DNA of 64,000 nt from Pseudomonas sp. CFII64 (GTDB lineage Bacteria > Pseudomonadota > Gammaproteobacteria > Pseudomonadales > Pseudomonadaceae). Of this stretch, positions 1 to 8,625 are shown one piece after another. Positions within the stretch are counted from its first letter, which is position 1. Every line of letters starts with the position of its first letter. Where the stretch lies: positions 1 through 64,000 of the forward strand of contig NZ_ATLO01000025.1 of the NCBI RefSeq assembly GCF_000416235.1, given 5' to 3'. The notes under the pieces are model-generated. The model had not been told where the DNA came from. It did no database searches and saw nothing but the letters and a program-made list of their open reading frames with translations. A program made the translations under genes and the position numbers.

Positions 1-5
1 GCCTG

Positions 6-30
6 CTCCCGGCTAAAGCCGGTCCTACGG
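6..30. repeat. REP element at window edge
   Basis: A single REP unit with an imperfect palindrome around cccggctaaagccgg, ending in cctacgg. It is the same family as the paired elements near 7.0, 15.8, 25.1 and 33.1 kb. Its partner would lie before base 1. Confidence 0.8.
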
Positions 31-64
31 AGTGAGGTTCAATTCAACGAGTAGTGCGCCTTGA

Positions 65-952
65 TCAGCTTCGGCGGCGCATCGTCAGCCAGGCATCGAC
101 GCTGTAAATCGCCAGCCCGCTCCAGATGAAGGCGAAGGTGATCAGCGTGGCGGAGGTCAACTGCTCGCCGTACACCAGCACGGCCAGCGCCAGCACCAGC
201 GTGGGGGCGATGTATTGCAGGAAACCCAGTGTCGTGTACGGCAAATGGCGCGCTGCGGCGTTGAAACACACTAAAGGCACCAAGGTGATCGGCCCGGCCG
301 CCGCCAGCCAGAGCGCCTGGGATGTGGTCCAGAATTCCGCTTGCGCGGTGTGCGCCATGGGATTGAGCAGCAACCAGCCAGCGGCCAGCGGCACCAGCAA
401 CCAGGTTTCCACCACCAGCCCCGGCAACGCGGCAACCGGTGCTTTTTTGCGGATCAGTCCATAGCAGGCGAAGGACAGCGCGAGCGCCAGTGACACCCAA
501 GGCAGGCTGCCAAAGTGCCAGACCTGCTGGGCAACGCCAGTCGCAGCCAGCGCCACCGCCAGCCATTGCAGGCGCCTGAGACGTTCGCCGAGCACCATCA
601 TCCCCAGCAACACGTTGACCAGCGGATTAATGTAGTAACCCAGGCTGGCTTCAACCATTCGCCCGTTGTTCACCGCCCAGACATACACCAGCCAGTTGCC
701 TGCAATCAGCGAACCGCTCAGCGCGAGTACCGCCAGGCGTCGCGGATTCTCCCGCAGCTCGCGCCACCAACCCGGATGCTTCCAGACCATCAGCAGCAAC
801 GAGCCAGCCAACGCGGACCACAGCACCCGATTGACGATAATTTCCACCGAAGGCACGTCGGCAATGGCTTTGAAATAAAGGGGGAACAAGCCCCAGCAGA
901 TGTAGGCGCTCAGGCCGAGAATATACCCGCGACGCGGGTTGGCAACTTGCAT
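65..952 (-). CDS. rarD: EamA-family transporter RarD
   Basis: A 295-residue protein that is almost wholly hydrophobic, with about ten predicted membrane segments and the two EamA (DMT superfamily) repeats. The N-terminus (RRGYILGLSAYICWGLFPLY) and the following IVNRVLWSALAG region are typical of RarD. RarD was named for chloramphenicol sensitivity in E. coli relatives; its natural substrate is not settled. It sits in the inner membrane. The gene is a single unit separated by 98 bp from the next minus-strand gene. A start at 952 gives the usual length. Confidence 0.9.
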   Translation of the reverse strand: MQVANPRRGYILGLSAYICWGLFPLYFKAIADVPSVEIIVNRVLWSALAGSLLLMVWKHPGWWRELRENPRRLAVLALSGSLIAGNWLVYVWAVNNGRMVEASLGYYINPLVNVLLGMMVLGERLRRLQWLAVALAATGVAQQVWHFGSLPWVSLALALSFACYGLIRKKAPVAALPGLVVETWLLVPLAAGWLLLNPMAHTAQAEFWTTSQALWLAAAGPITLVPLVCFNAAARHLPYTTLGFLQYIAPTLVLALAVLVYGEQLTSATLITFAFIWSGLAIYSVDAWLTMRRRS

Positions 953-1050
953 AAGGGGTCCTGTTGGCAGGTTATTGTTACGTGCAAGATCGAAGGGGCG
1001 TTGTCATTCGCAACGTTGCCGCGCCTTGGCGAGCGCGGCACGCTGGATAA

Positions 1051-2025
1051 TCAGAACAGCTTCAGCGGCTCCTCGTTGAGTGCCGACAACTGCTCGCGCA
1101 GGGCGAGAACCTGATCGCCCCAATAACGCTCGGTGCCGAACCACGGAAAACTGTGCGGGAACGCCGGGTCATCCCAGCGCCGCGCCAGCCAGGCGCTGTA
1201 ATGCATCAGCCGCAGGGCGCGTAGCGGTTCGATCAGCGCCAGTTCCCGGGGATTGAAGTCGTGGAATTCGTTGTAGCCGTCCATCAATTCCGACAACTGC
1301 CCGAGGCATTCCTGACGATCCCCCGCCAGCATCATCCAGATGTCCTGCACAGCGGGGCCCATGCGACAGTCATCAAGGTCGACGATGTGAAACATCTCAT
1401 CGCGCGCCATCATGTTGCCGGGGTGGCAGTCGCCATGCATGCGGATGTTCTGATGCGGCGTCGCGGCGTAGACATCTTCGACGCGCTTGAGCAGATCCTT
1501 GGCCACTGATTCGTAGGCCGGCAACAGGCTGCGCGGGATGCAGTTGTTGTTCAGCAGGAAATCCAGCGAGTCCTGACCAAAGTTTTTCACGGCCAGTGCT
1601 TCGCGATGCTGGAAGGGTTTGGTTGCGCCCACCGCATGAATCCGGCCCAGCAGTTGGCCGAGGCGATACAGCTGATCAAGATTGCCCGGCTCGGGAGCAC
1701 GGCCACCGCGACGCGGGAAGAGGGTGAAGCGAAAGCCCGCGTGTTCAAACAGCGTCTGGCCGTTATGCACCATGGGCGCGACGACCGGGATGTCCACTTC
1801 CGCCAGCTCGAAGGTGAAGCTGTGTTCTTCGAGGATCGCTTCGTTGGTCCAGCGCTGCGGCCGATAGAACTTGGCGATCAGCGGCTGGCCGTCTTCGATG
1901 CCAACCTGATAGACGCGGTTCTCGTAGCTGTTGAGCGCGAGAATGCGGGCGTCACTGAGAAACCCGATGCTTTCAACGGCATCAAGGACCAGGTCCGGCG
2001 TAAGTGTTGCAAACGGGTGAGCCAT
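1051..2025 (-). CDS. srkA: Stress-response serine/threonine kinase SrkA (YihE family)
   Basis: A 324-residue aminoglycoside-phosphotransferase-fold kinase. The catalytic loop HGDCHPGN is at about residues 197-204 and the metal-binding VDLDD at about 215-219, both intact. SrkA/YihE phosphorylates Ser/Thr proteins and protects E. coli against stress-induced death; the function is transferred from the family. The length matches (about 328 in E. coli). It is divergent from the LacI-type gene, with about 186 bp between the two starts. Confidence 0.9.
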   Translation of the reverse strand: MAHPFATLTPDLVLDAVESIGFLSDARILALNSYENRVYQVGIEDGQPLIAKFYRPQRWTNEAILEEHSFTFELAEVDIPVVAPMVHNGQTLFEHAGFRFTLFPRRGGRAPEPGNLDQLYRLGQLLGRIHAVGATKPFQHREALAVKNFGQDSLDFLLNNNCIPRSLLPAYESVAKDLLKRVEDVYAATPHQNIRMHGDCHPGNMMARDEMFHIVDLDDCRMGPAVQDIWMMLAGDRQECLGQLSELMDGYNEFHDFNPRELALIEPLRALRLMHYSAWLARRWDDPAFPHSFPWFGTERYWGDQVLALREQLSALNEEPLKLF

Positions 2026-2121
2026 GCTTACTCCTGCGCGCAGCAGGCTGCCGCGTCGGGCCCGTGATGGTAGCGCAGACCGGGGTCGCTTGGGTCGTTG
2101 GCTTTACAGCAAAGTCGCGCG

Positions 2122-2139
2122 CTGCAACCAAACTGTCAT
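2122..2139 (+). promoter_or_regulatory. Candidate Pho box upstream of the LacI/ABC operon
   Basis: Two 7-bp units spaced 11 bp apart, CTGCAAC and CTGTCAT. They match 14 of 18 positions of the classical Pho box (two CTGTCAT units with a 4-bp A-rich spacer), and the second unit is perfect. The site is 73 bp before the regulator's ATG. PhoB control fits the downstream transporter and phosphodiesterase but is inferred from this match only. Confidence 0.45.
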
Positions 2140-2186
2140 CGTTTGTTCGCTGTAACGCCATGTTGCGCGATTAATGTCACCGCCAA

Positions 2187-2200
2187 TGAGATCGATCTCA
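2187..2200. promoter_or_regulatory. Perfect 14-bp palindrome, candidate LacI-family operator
   Basis: TGAGATCGATCTCA is a perfect palindrome ending 11 bp before the regulator's ATG at 2212 and abutting its AAAGG ribosome binding site. LacI-family repressors bind such palindromes with a central CG. The position suggests autoregulation of the regulator and the overlapping ABC genes. Confidence 0.5.
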
Positions 2201-2211
2201 AAGGCGCGAAC

Positions 2212-3231
2212 ATGAGTGATTTGAAAGAGGTGGCACAGCTGGCAGGCGTTTCCCGAGCGACTGCCGCGCGCGCCTTTGCTTCCCCCGACGTGGTACGTCC
2301 TGCGACACGCGACCAGGTGTTCGCCGCCGCCCGGCAGCTGGGTTTTCGACCCAATCGTCTCGGCCGCCAGCTGCGTCTGCAAACCACCAATCTGCTTGGC
2401 GTGATCGTGCCCAATCTGCTCAACCCGGTGTTCGCCGAGCAATTCCAGGCCATGGAACGCGCGGCCCGCGCCAAAGGCTACAACCTGTTGCTGGCAACCA
2501 CCGACTACAGCAGCGAGCGCGAGAGTGCGGTCGTTGAAGAACTGCTGCGCCAGCGCGTCGATGGCCTGGTGCTGACCGTCACCGATGCCGAAAGCAATCG
2601 CGTCCTGGAAAGTCTGGTCAGCGAAGACACGCCGTTCGTGCTGGCGTATCACCAGCCGGGCAATCCGCAATACAGCGCTGTGTCTGTGGATAACCGCGCC
2701 GGTATGGCCTTGGCCACACGCTATCTGCTCGATTGCGGCCATCGCCGGATCGGCATGGTGGCCGGCCCCGCGTTGCAATCGGATCGCGCCCGCCTGCGTT
2801 ACGCCGGGTATTGCGACGCCATGGTCGAGCGCGGCCTGCCAAGCCTGCCGGTGATCGAAATGCCTGCGCATACCCAAGCTGACTTCACCGTGATCGAGGC
2901 GGCATTGCGCGGCCCGAATGCGCCCAGCGCTTTGGTGTGCTCCAACGACTTGTTGGCGATCAGCCTGATTGCCGAATTGCGCCGCAACGGCTGGAGCGTT
3001 CCGGGCCAGCTTTCGGTCATCGGCTTTGACGGCATCGCCCTCGGCACTCAGATGCATCCGACGCTGTGCAGCGTCGTGCAACCCATTGCGACATTGGCCA
3101 GCACTGTGATCGATCAATTGCTGGCCCAAATTGCGGGTGCTGCACCGATTTCCCATTGCCTGCCTTGCCATATCCGGCCGGGTGAAAGTACACAGCCCTT
3201 CGAGGAGACGCTTCATGATCCGCTTCAGTAA
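2212..3231 (+). CDS. LacI-family transcriptional regulator
   Basis: A 339-residue repressor. The N-terminal LacI helix-turn-helix (DLKEVAQLAGVSRATAARAF) spans about residues 3-22, followed by a hinge and a periplasmic-binding-like effector domain (LGVIVPNLLNPVFAEQFQAM onward). The ATG at 2212 was chosen because the HTH begins immediately after it and AAAGG lies 7 bp upstream; an in-frame start at 2098 would add 38 unconserved residues. The 3' end overlaps the binding-protein gene by 17 bp, so regulator and transporter are co-transcribed and probably translationally coupled. The effector is unknown; a substrate of the adjacent importer is likely. Confidence 0.93.
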   Translation: MSDLKEVAQLAGVSRATAARAFASPDVVRPATRDQVFAAARQLGFRPNRLGRQLRLQTTNLLGVIVPNLLNPVFAEQFQAMERAARAKGYNLLLATTDYSSERESAVVEELLRQRVDGLVLTVTDAESNRVLESLVSEDTPFVLAYHQPGNPQYSAVSVDNRAGMALATRYLLDCGHRRIGMVAGPALQSDRARLRYAGYCDAMVERGLPSLPVIEMPAHTQADFTVIEAALRGPNAPSALVCSNDLLAISLIAELRRNGWSVPGQLSVIGFDGIALGTQMHPTLCSVVQPIATLASTVIDQLLAQIAGAAPISHCLPCHIRPGESTQPFEETLHDPLQ

Positions 3232-4219
3232 AACTCTGGCCGTCCTGGCGTTGTGCGGCGTAGCCAGTCTGGCTCAGGCTGCCGAAACGGCAATTTGTTA
3301 CAACTGCCCGCCGGAATGGGCGGATTGGGGCGCTCAGCTCAAGGCAATCGCCGACACCACCGGTGTGCAGGTGCCGCTGGACAACAAAAACTCCGGCCAA
3401 TCGCTGGCGCAAATCGTCGCAGAAAAGGCCGCACCGGTTGCCGACGTGGTGTATTACGGCGTGACCTTTGGCTTGCAGGCGCAGAAAGCCGGCGTGGTCG
3501 GCACATACAAACCCAAGGGCTGGGAGCAGATTCCAGTTGGCTTGAAAGATCCGGCAGGCCACTGGTTCGCGATTCACTCCGGAACGTTGGGCATCATGGT
3601 CAACGTTGATGCGCTAGGTGGCTTGCCGGTTCCGCAAAGCTGGGCAGACCTGCTCAAGCCTGAATACAAAGGCATGGTCGGCTACCTCGATCCGTCCAGC
3701 GCCTTTGTCGGTTACGTGTCCGCCGTGGCGATCAACCAGGCCATGGGCGGCACGCTGGATAACTTCGGGCCGGCCATCAACTACTTCCAGAAACTGGCGA
3801 ACAACTCGCCCATCGTGCCCAAGCAGACGGCTTATGCCCGAGTGCTGTCCGGCGAACTGCCGATTCTGGTCGACTACGATTTCAACGCCTATCGCGCTCG
3901 TTACAAGGACAAGGCCAACGTCGCGTTTGTGATCCCGCAAGAAGGCAGCATCAGCGTGCCGTACGTGATGAGCATCGTCGACAACGCGCCACATCGGGCC
4001 AATGCCGAGAAAGTGCTGGATTTCACCCTCTCCGATCAAGGCCAGGCGTTGTGGGCCAAGGCTTACTTGCGTCCGGTGCGTGACGTGAAAATCCCTGCGG
4101 ATGTGGCCGCGCAATTCCTTCCGGACAACGATTATGCCCGCGCCGGAGTGGTGAATTACGAGCACATGGCGGCGGTGCAGGAAGCGTTCGCCGCGCGCTA
4201 TTTGAGTGAGGTCAAGTAA
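3215..4219 (+). CDS. ABC transporter periplasmic substrate-binding protein
   Basis: A 334-residue exported protein with a Sec signal peptide ending at AQA (about residue 22). The mature start carries a CYNC pair that could form a disulfide. The rest is a type-II binding fold of the Fe3+/putrescine/2-aminoethylphosphonate-type group. The ATG at 3215 has GAGGAG upstream, lies inside the end of the regulator gene and gives a proper signal peptide. It is the first gene of a four-gene importer. The downstream phosphodiesterase suggests a phosphate-ester or phosphonate ligand, but the sequence does not identify the ligand. Confidence 0.9.
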   Translation: MIRFSKTLAVLALCGVASLAQAAETAICYNCPPEWADWGAQLKAIADTTGVQVPLDNKNSGQSLAQIVAEKAAPVADVVYYGVTFGLQAQKAGVVGTYKPKGWEQIPVGLKDPAGHWFAIHSGTLGIMVNVDALGGLPVPQSWADLLKPEYKGMVGYLDPSSAFVGYVSAVAINQAMGGTLDNFGPAINYFQKLANNSPIVPKQTAYARVLSGELPILVDYDFNAYRARYKDKANVAFVIPQEGSISVPYVMSIVDNAPHRANAEKVLDFTLSDQGQALWAKAYLRPVRDVKIPADVAAQFLPDNDYARAGVVNYEHMAAVQEAFAARYLSEVK

Positions 4220-5086
4220 GTGACCGTTTCGGTTCTGAAGGCTCAGGCCGCGGGTTCGGGCAGACGCGCATTTTTGCGCCTGCGTCCGACGGCGGCCTGG
4301 GCGCTGGCTCCGGCATTCGCGGTGCTGTTCGCCTTCTGGCTACTGCCATTGGCGCACCTGATTTTGCTCGGCGGCGAAGAGCGCGACGGCAGCAGTGGTT
4401 ACTGGCAAGTGCTGAGCAGCGCGCAATATCTGGGCAGCCTGGCGCAGACCTGCGTGCTGGCTTTGGTGGTGACGCTTGCGGCGTTGCTGGTCGGTGGCAT
4501 CAGCGGGGTGTTTCTCGCCCGCCAACGGTTTTTCGGCCGCTCGGCGCTGGTCGCCCTGTTGACCTTTCCGCTGGCGTTTCCCGGCGTGGTTGTGGGGTTT
4601 CTGGTGATTCTGCTGGCGGGGCGTCAAGGCTTGTTCGCCCTGCTGGGCATGGAATTGGCGGGGGAGCGCTGGATATTTGCTTACTCGCTGACCGGCCTGT
4701 TCATCGGCTATCTGTACTTCTCGATTCCACGGGTGATCCTCACGGTGATGGCGGCGTGTGAAAGTCTCGATCGCAGCCTGGAAGAAGCCGCCCATTCCCT
4801 GGGTGCCGGGCACTGGCGAGTGGTTTGCGATGTGATCGTGCCGGGCCTTGCGCCTGCGTTGGTGTCCTGCGGCGCAATCTGTTTCGCGACGTCCATGGGC
4901 GCGTTCGGCACCGCCTTCACGCTGGGCACCCGGCTCAACGTAACGCCGATTGCGATCTATAACGTGTTCACCAATTACGCGAATTTCGCCGTTGCTGCGG
5001 CGTTGTCGGTGGTGCTGGGCGCGGTGACCTGGGCGGTGCTGTTGCTGGCGCGGCGTCTGGTGAAAAACTCGGGGACTGTGCTGTGA
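4220..5086 (+). CDS. ABC transporter permease (first subunit)
   Basis: A 288-residue inner-membrane permease with about six membrane segments. The binding-protein-dependent transport signature EEAAHSLGAGHWRVVCDVIVP is at about residues 190-210. The start is GTG directly after the TAA of the binding-protein gene (zero spacing), so translation is coupled. The BPD_transp_1 class pairs with a second, different permease, here the next gene. Confidence 0.92.
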   Translation: MTVSVLKAQAAGSGRRAFLRLRPTAAWALAPAFAVLFAFWLLPLAHLILLGGEERDGSSGYWQVLSSAQYLGSLAQTCVLALVVTLAALLVGGISGVFLARQRFFGRSALVALLTFPLAFPGVVVGFLVILLAGRQGLFALLGMELAGERWIFAYSLTGLFIGYLYFSIPRVILTVMAACESLDRSLEEAAHSLGAGHWRVVCDVIVPGLAPALVSCGAICFATSMGAFGTAFTLGTRLNVTPIAIYNVFTNYANFAVAAALSVVLGAVTWAVLLLARRLVKNSGTVL

Positions 5087-5877
5087 AGCGTTCCACACTG
5101 TTTATCGCGCAGCTGCTGTTTACCTTGCTGGTCTGCGCCTTCATGTTGGTGCCGGTGGTCATGTCTTTGCTGGCCGGGCTGACGCGCAATTATTTTCAGG
5201 GTCTGTCCAGCGGGTTGACCTTCGATTGGCTGATTCAAGTCTGGCAGGCGTACTCGCCCACGGTCTGGCTGTCGCTGCAACTGGCGCTGGCCTGCGCGGT
5301 GTGTGTCTGCGTGATTGGCGTGCCGGCGGCTTACGCGCTGGTGCGCATGAACAATCGGTTCAGCCGCGCCTTCGAAGAACTGATGGTCCTGCCCGTGGCG
5401 ATGCCCGGTCTGGCCAGCGCCCTGGCGTTGCTGCTGACTTATGGCCAGTTCGGCGGATTTCGCAGCAGTTGGTTGTTCATTCTGGTTGGTCACGTGTTGT
5501 TCACGCTGCCGTTTCTGGTGCGCCCGGTCATGGCGGTGATGCAGCGTCAGCATTTGCCCACGCTGGAAGAGGCTGCTGCGAGTCTGGGCGCCGGTCCGAT
5601 CAAGCGCTTCTTCAGCGTTGTGGTGCCCAATTGCCGCGCCGGGATTCTCGCCGGGGTGTTGATGGTCGTCACCTTGTCGTTGGGTGAATTCAACCTGACC
5701 TGGATGCTGCACACGCCCATGACCAAAACCCTGCCGGTGGGTCTGGCCGACAGCTATGCGTCGGCGCGGCTGGAAGTCGCCAGCGCCTACACCCTCATAT
5801 TTCTGCTGATGATCGTGCCGCTGTTGATTGCGTTGCAGGCCATCAGTGCCCGTCTTTCCCGTGGAGAGAGTCGATGA
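5083..5877 (+). CDS. ABC transporter permease (second subunit)
   Basis: A 264-residue permease of the same class with about six membrane segments. Its EAA loop reads EEAAASLGAGPIKRFFSVVVP. The GTG start overlaps the previous stop as GTGA, and its own stop overlaps the ATPase start as ATGA. This tight coupling implies fixed stoichiometry in the membrane complex. Confidence 0.92.
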   Translation: MKRSTLFIAQLLFTLLVCAFMLVPVVMSLLAGLTRNYFQGLSSGLTFDWLIQVWQAYSPTVWLSLQLALACAVCVCVIGVPAAYALVRMNNRFSRAFEELMVLPVAMPGLASALALLLTYGQFGGFRSSWLFILVGHVLFTLPFLVRPVMAVMQRQHLPTLEEAAASLGAGPIKRFFSVVVPNCRAGILAGVLMVVTLSLGEFNLTWMLHTPMTKTLPVGLADSYASARLEVASAYTLIFLLMIVPLLIALQAISARLSRGESR

Positions 5878-6905
5878 CCGGAACCACCATTCGCCTGCAG
5901 GGCTGTCGCAAGGCATTCGCTGACGGCACCGTCGCCGTTCAGGACCTGAACCTGACCATCGAGCCTGGGGAAACCCTCGCGATTCTCGGCCCGTCCGGCT
6001 GCGGTAAAACCACCACGTTGCGGTTGATCGCCGGGCTGGAGAGTCCTGATCTCGGCCAGGTTTTTTTCGACGACACGGATGTCACGCGTCTGCCTATCGA
6101 AAAGCGCGATGTCGGCATGGTGTTCCAGAATTACGCGTTGTTCCCGAATCTGGACGTGGCCGGCAACATTGTTTACGGCTTGAAGATTCGCGGCATGTCA
6201 CCCGCCGAGCGCAACAAGCGCTGTGCCGAATTGTTGGAACTGGTCGGTTTGCAGGAGCACGGCAAGCGCAGCATTCATGAGTTGTCTGGCGGCCAACGGC
6301 AGCGGGTCGCCCTGGCGCGTGCGTTGGCGCCCCGACCTCGGGTACTGCTGCTCGACGAACCGCTGGCGGCCCTCGACGCGCAGTTGCGTGAGCGGTTGCG
6401 CAGCGAGCTGGACCAGCTGCTGCGCGGGCTTGGCATCACTGCCGTATTCGTCACCCACGATCAGGGCGAAGCCATGGCCTTGGGCGACCGCATCCTGGTG
6501 ATGGAGCAAGGCCGAGTCGCGCAACTGGCGACCCCGCGAGAAATTTATCAACAGCCGGCCAACGCCTTCGTCGCCGGTTTTGTCGGCAATCTCAATGCAT
6601 TTACCGTGGACAGTCGCACGGCTAATGGCCTGAAAGTCAGCGGCGGCGAGCTGCCGTGGACGGGATCGAACCTGCCCTCAACCGTGTATTGCCGGCCGGA
6701 ACATCTGCGGGTGATGGACGGCGAAGGTCACGTGCGCGGGCGTCTGGTCGGGCAGTTTTTCCAGGGCGCGCAGAGTCGCCTGTTGGTGGACGTCGGGGCC
6801 GCGCAGCCGTTGCTGGTCGACAGCACCGACAACGTCATTCATCTGCCGGGCGCGATGATTGCCCTGGCGGTCGAGCCGCAGGTGTTGTTTACCCTGCATT
6901 CGTAG
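5874..6905 (+). CDS. ABC transporter ATP-binding protein
   Basis: A 343-residue ATPase. Walker A GPSGCGKT is at about residues 39-46, the signature LSGGQ at about 137-141, Walker B LLLDEP at about 158-163, and the switch His is in VFVTHDQ. A C-terminal TOBE-like regulatory domain begins near residue 240, as in the spermidine/iron/phosphonate ATPase group (PotA/FbpC/PhnT type). It energises the two permeases encoded just upstream. ATGA overlap with the preceding gene. Confidence 0.93.
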   Translation: MTGTTIRLQGCRKAFADGTVAVQDLNLTIEPGETLAILGPSGCGKTTTLRLIAGLESPDLGQVFFDDTDVTRLPIEKRDVGMVFQNYALFPNLDVAGNIVYGLKIRGMSPAERNKRCAELLELVGLQEHGKRSIHELSGGQRQRVALARALAPRPRVLLLDEPLAALDAQLRERLRSELDQLLRGLGITAVFVTHDQGEAMALGDRILVMEQGRVAQLATPREIYQQPANAFVAGFVGNLNAFTVDSRTANGLKVSGGELPWTGSNLPSTVYCRPEHLRVMDGEGHVRGRLVGQFFQGAQSRLLVDVGAAQPLLVDSTDNVIHLPGAMIALAVEPQVLFTLHS

Positions 6906-6927
6906 CGCTTTCGCCCCAAACACAGAC

Positions 6928-7019
6928 CCGTAGGACTGGCTTTAGCCGGGAGCAAAGGTTTCCGCCGCCGCTACTGCCGTGAATGTACCGGCCCTCTCCC
7001 GGCTGAAGCCGGTCCTACG
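6928..7019. repeat. REPIN (inverted REP pair)
   Basis: Two REP units in inverted orientation, gtaggactggctttagccgg and ccggctgaagccggtcctac, separated by about 40 bp. The pair lies between the ATPase and phosphodiesterase genes and could form a hairpin that lowers read-through or protects the upstream mRNA. Confidence 0.85.
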
Positions 7020-7076
7020 AGCCGGCCCTACAAGATTTGCGTTCAATCAGGGCATTCATTTTTTTGAGAGTTTATT

Positions 7077-7910
7077 TTGAACCCCCCATTCCTCATTGCG
7101 CAGATCAGCGATCTGCACCTTAAAGCCGGTCAGAAACTGACCTACGGAATCGTCGATACCTTGGGCGCATTACGTCGCGCAGTGGATCATCTGAACGCCA
7201 GCGTGCCGCGCCCCGATGTTGTGGTCATCAGCGGCGATCTGGTGGACTTCGGTCGCCCTGACGAATACGCCGTGCTGCATCCGCAACTCAATCGGCTGCA
7301 CATGCCGTTTTATCTGGTGCCGGGCAATCATGATGATCGCGAGCACTTGCTGGCTGAATTTGCCGATCAGGCGTATCTGCCGATCAATCACGACAAGCCG
7401 CTGGACTGGGTTGTCGAGGACTATCCGGTGCGGCTGATCGGCCTGGACACCAGCATTCCCGGCTCTCACGGCGGGCAACTGACGGAGAGTCAGTTGCTCT
7501 GGCTTGATGAACATCTGGCGCAACGCCCCAACGCGCCGACCTTGTTGATTCTGCATCACCCGCCGTTCATCACCGGCATCGGGCACATGGACCGCGAGCC
7601 GTTCATCAATGGGGCTGAGTTTGAGAAAGTCATTGCGCGGCATCCGCAAGTCGAGCGCTTGCTCTGCGGGCATTTGCATCGTCCGATGCAGCGGCGTTTC
7701 GGCGGCAGTATCAGCTGCATCTGCCCCGGCACTTCCCATCAGATCGTGCTCGATCTACAGGAAGACGCCCCGGCACATTTCAATCTGGAGCCAGCGGGTT
7801 ATTTGCTGCACCGCTGGCATCCCGTGGAAGGCCTGGTCACCCATAACTCGGTGTTCGGTGAGTATCCGGGGCCGTATCCGTTTTATGACGGGAATGGGTT
7901 GATTGATTGA
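7077..7910 (+). CDS. GpdQ-like metallophosphodiesterase
   Basis: A 277-residue class III cyclic-nucleotide/glycerophosphodiester phosphodiesterase. All metal-site motifs are present in order: D-x-H (SDLHL, residues 11-15), GDLVD, GNHDD, a His in ILHHPP, and GHLHRP near the C-terminus. This matches GpdQ of Enterobacter and the Icc/CpdA group. A cytoplasmic location is expected because no signal peptide is seen. The start is TTG at 7077. Its place after the ABC importer suggests it hydrolyses the imported phosphodiester; cyclic AMP phosphodiesterase activity is the main alternative. Its last 36 bases recur at 10539 (see findings). Confidence 0.88.
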   Translation: MNPPFLIAQISDLHLKAGQKLTYGIVDTLGALRRAVDHLNASVPRPDVVVISGDLVDFGRPDEYAVLHPQLNRLHMPFYLVPGNHDDREHLLAEFADQAYLPINHDKPLDWVVEDYPVRLIGLDTSIPGSHGGQLTESQLLWLDEHLAQRPNAPTLLILHHPPFITGIGHMDREPFINGAEFEKVIARHPQVERLLCGHLHRPMQRRFGGSISCICPGTSHQIVLDLQEDAPAHFNLEPAGYLLHRWHPVEGLVTHNSVFGEYPGPYPFYDGNGLID

Positions 7911-7912
7911 GG
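7875..7912. repeat. Left copy of a 38-bp direct repeat flanking the island
   Basis: These 38 bases, covering the 3' end and stop codon of the phosphodiesterase gene, are identical to 10539-10576. Allowing one mismatch, the match extends to 44 bases (7869-7912). Confidence 0.9.
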
Positions 7913-7937
7913 GTCCGAGCAAGGCTCATGGCGCAGG

Positions 7938-8558
7938 TCAAGGCTTTCTCCATGCGTGAGCAAGCTCCAGCGTGATGAGGTAACGCTCCTCTGTGGGGCG
8001 CTTGTCGTCCCGGAAGCGATTGGCCACCAACATCACCTGATACTTGTCTCCCGCCGGCCAGTAGGCCGTGCCGCCTTTATTGACGTCGCGCAATCGGGCA
8101 CGCCATTGCGGCGTGTCGGCGAACGAGGGAAAGGTGCCGGTCAGGATTGGGTGCCAGCCAGCGTTGCGCCACTGCTCCTGTAAATCCAGCACGATCTTGA
8201 GCGTGTCGTCGAGCAGAAGCGGCTCGATTTGGGGGGACATGCGGACATTGCCGACCATCCCTTTAGCATCAAAGCTTATGGTGAAGAAGCGCGCTTGCGG
8301 TGTAACGAAGCCGTATTGGATGTCCATAAAGCGCAGGCGCGCATCTGAATCCGTCTGTCGCCCCCAATTGATTCCAGCAATAGCCGGGTCGATGTTAGCG
8401 CTGGAGCGCTGGCGCATGTCTTCCCAAGGCTCACCAATTTTCAGCGCGATTTCCACATCCCTTGATTGATACCAGAGCTGAACCGCGCCTAATGCAAGGA
8501 ACACAGCGAGGGTCAGCGCCGCACTGGTTCGTCTTGATTGGAGCCAAGTGAGACTCAT
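7938..8558 (-). CDS. Membrane-anchored protein of unknown function, paralog A
   Basis: A 206-residue protein with one N-terminal membrane segment (about residues 12-29, LTLAVFLALGAVQLWYQ) and a predicted periplasmic remainder. I do not recognise the family. It is a paralog of the next upstream gene: the last 90 or so residues are nearly identical, while about residues 55-100 differ strongly. It is third in a minus-strand group. Tandem variable paralogs behind a larger unknown gene resemble immunity-gene arrays, but this is inference. It shares the lower-G+C island. Confidence 0.75.
   Translation of the reverse strand: MSLTWLQSRRTSAALTLAVFLALGAVQLWYQSRDVEIALKIGEPWEDMRQRSSANIDPAIAGINWGRQTDSDARLRFMDIQYGFVTPQARFFTISFDAKGMVGNVRMSPQIEPLLLDDTLKIVLDLQEQWRNAGWHPILTGTFPSFADTPQWRARLRDVNKGGTAYWPAGDKYQVMLVANRFRDDKRPTEERYLITLELAHAWRKP
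8059..8246. repeat. 188-bp near-identical segment, copy 1
   Basis: Matches 8747-8934 at 184 of 188 aligned bases by eye (offset 688). It covers the conserved second half of the two paralogous genes and breaks sharply at both ends, which suggests gene conversion or recent duplication. Confidence 0.88.
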
Positions 8559-8625
8559 CGCGCGGCCATGCCAGCAGCGATGTTAAAAATCGTCAGCCCG
8601 AAAACGTGGCGTATCAAGGCGCAGG

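Noticed and set aside
4975..5916. Minus-strand open frame over the second ABC permease
   Set aside because: Gln/His/Arg-rich low-complexity translation typical of a shadow; the plus-strand permease has the EAA loop and coupled start and stop.
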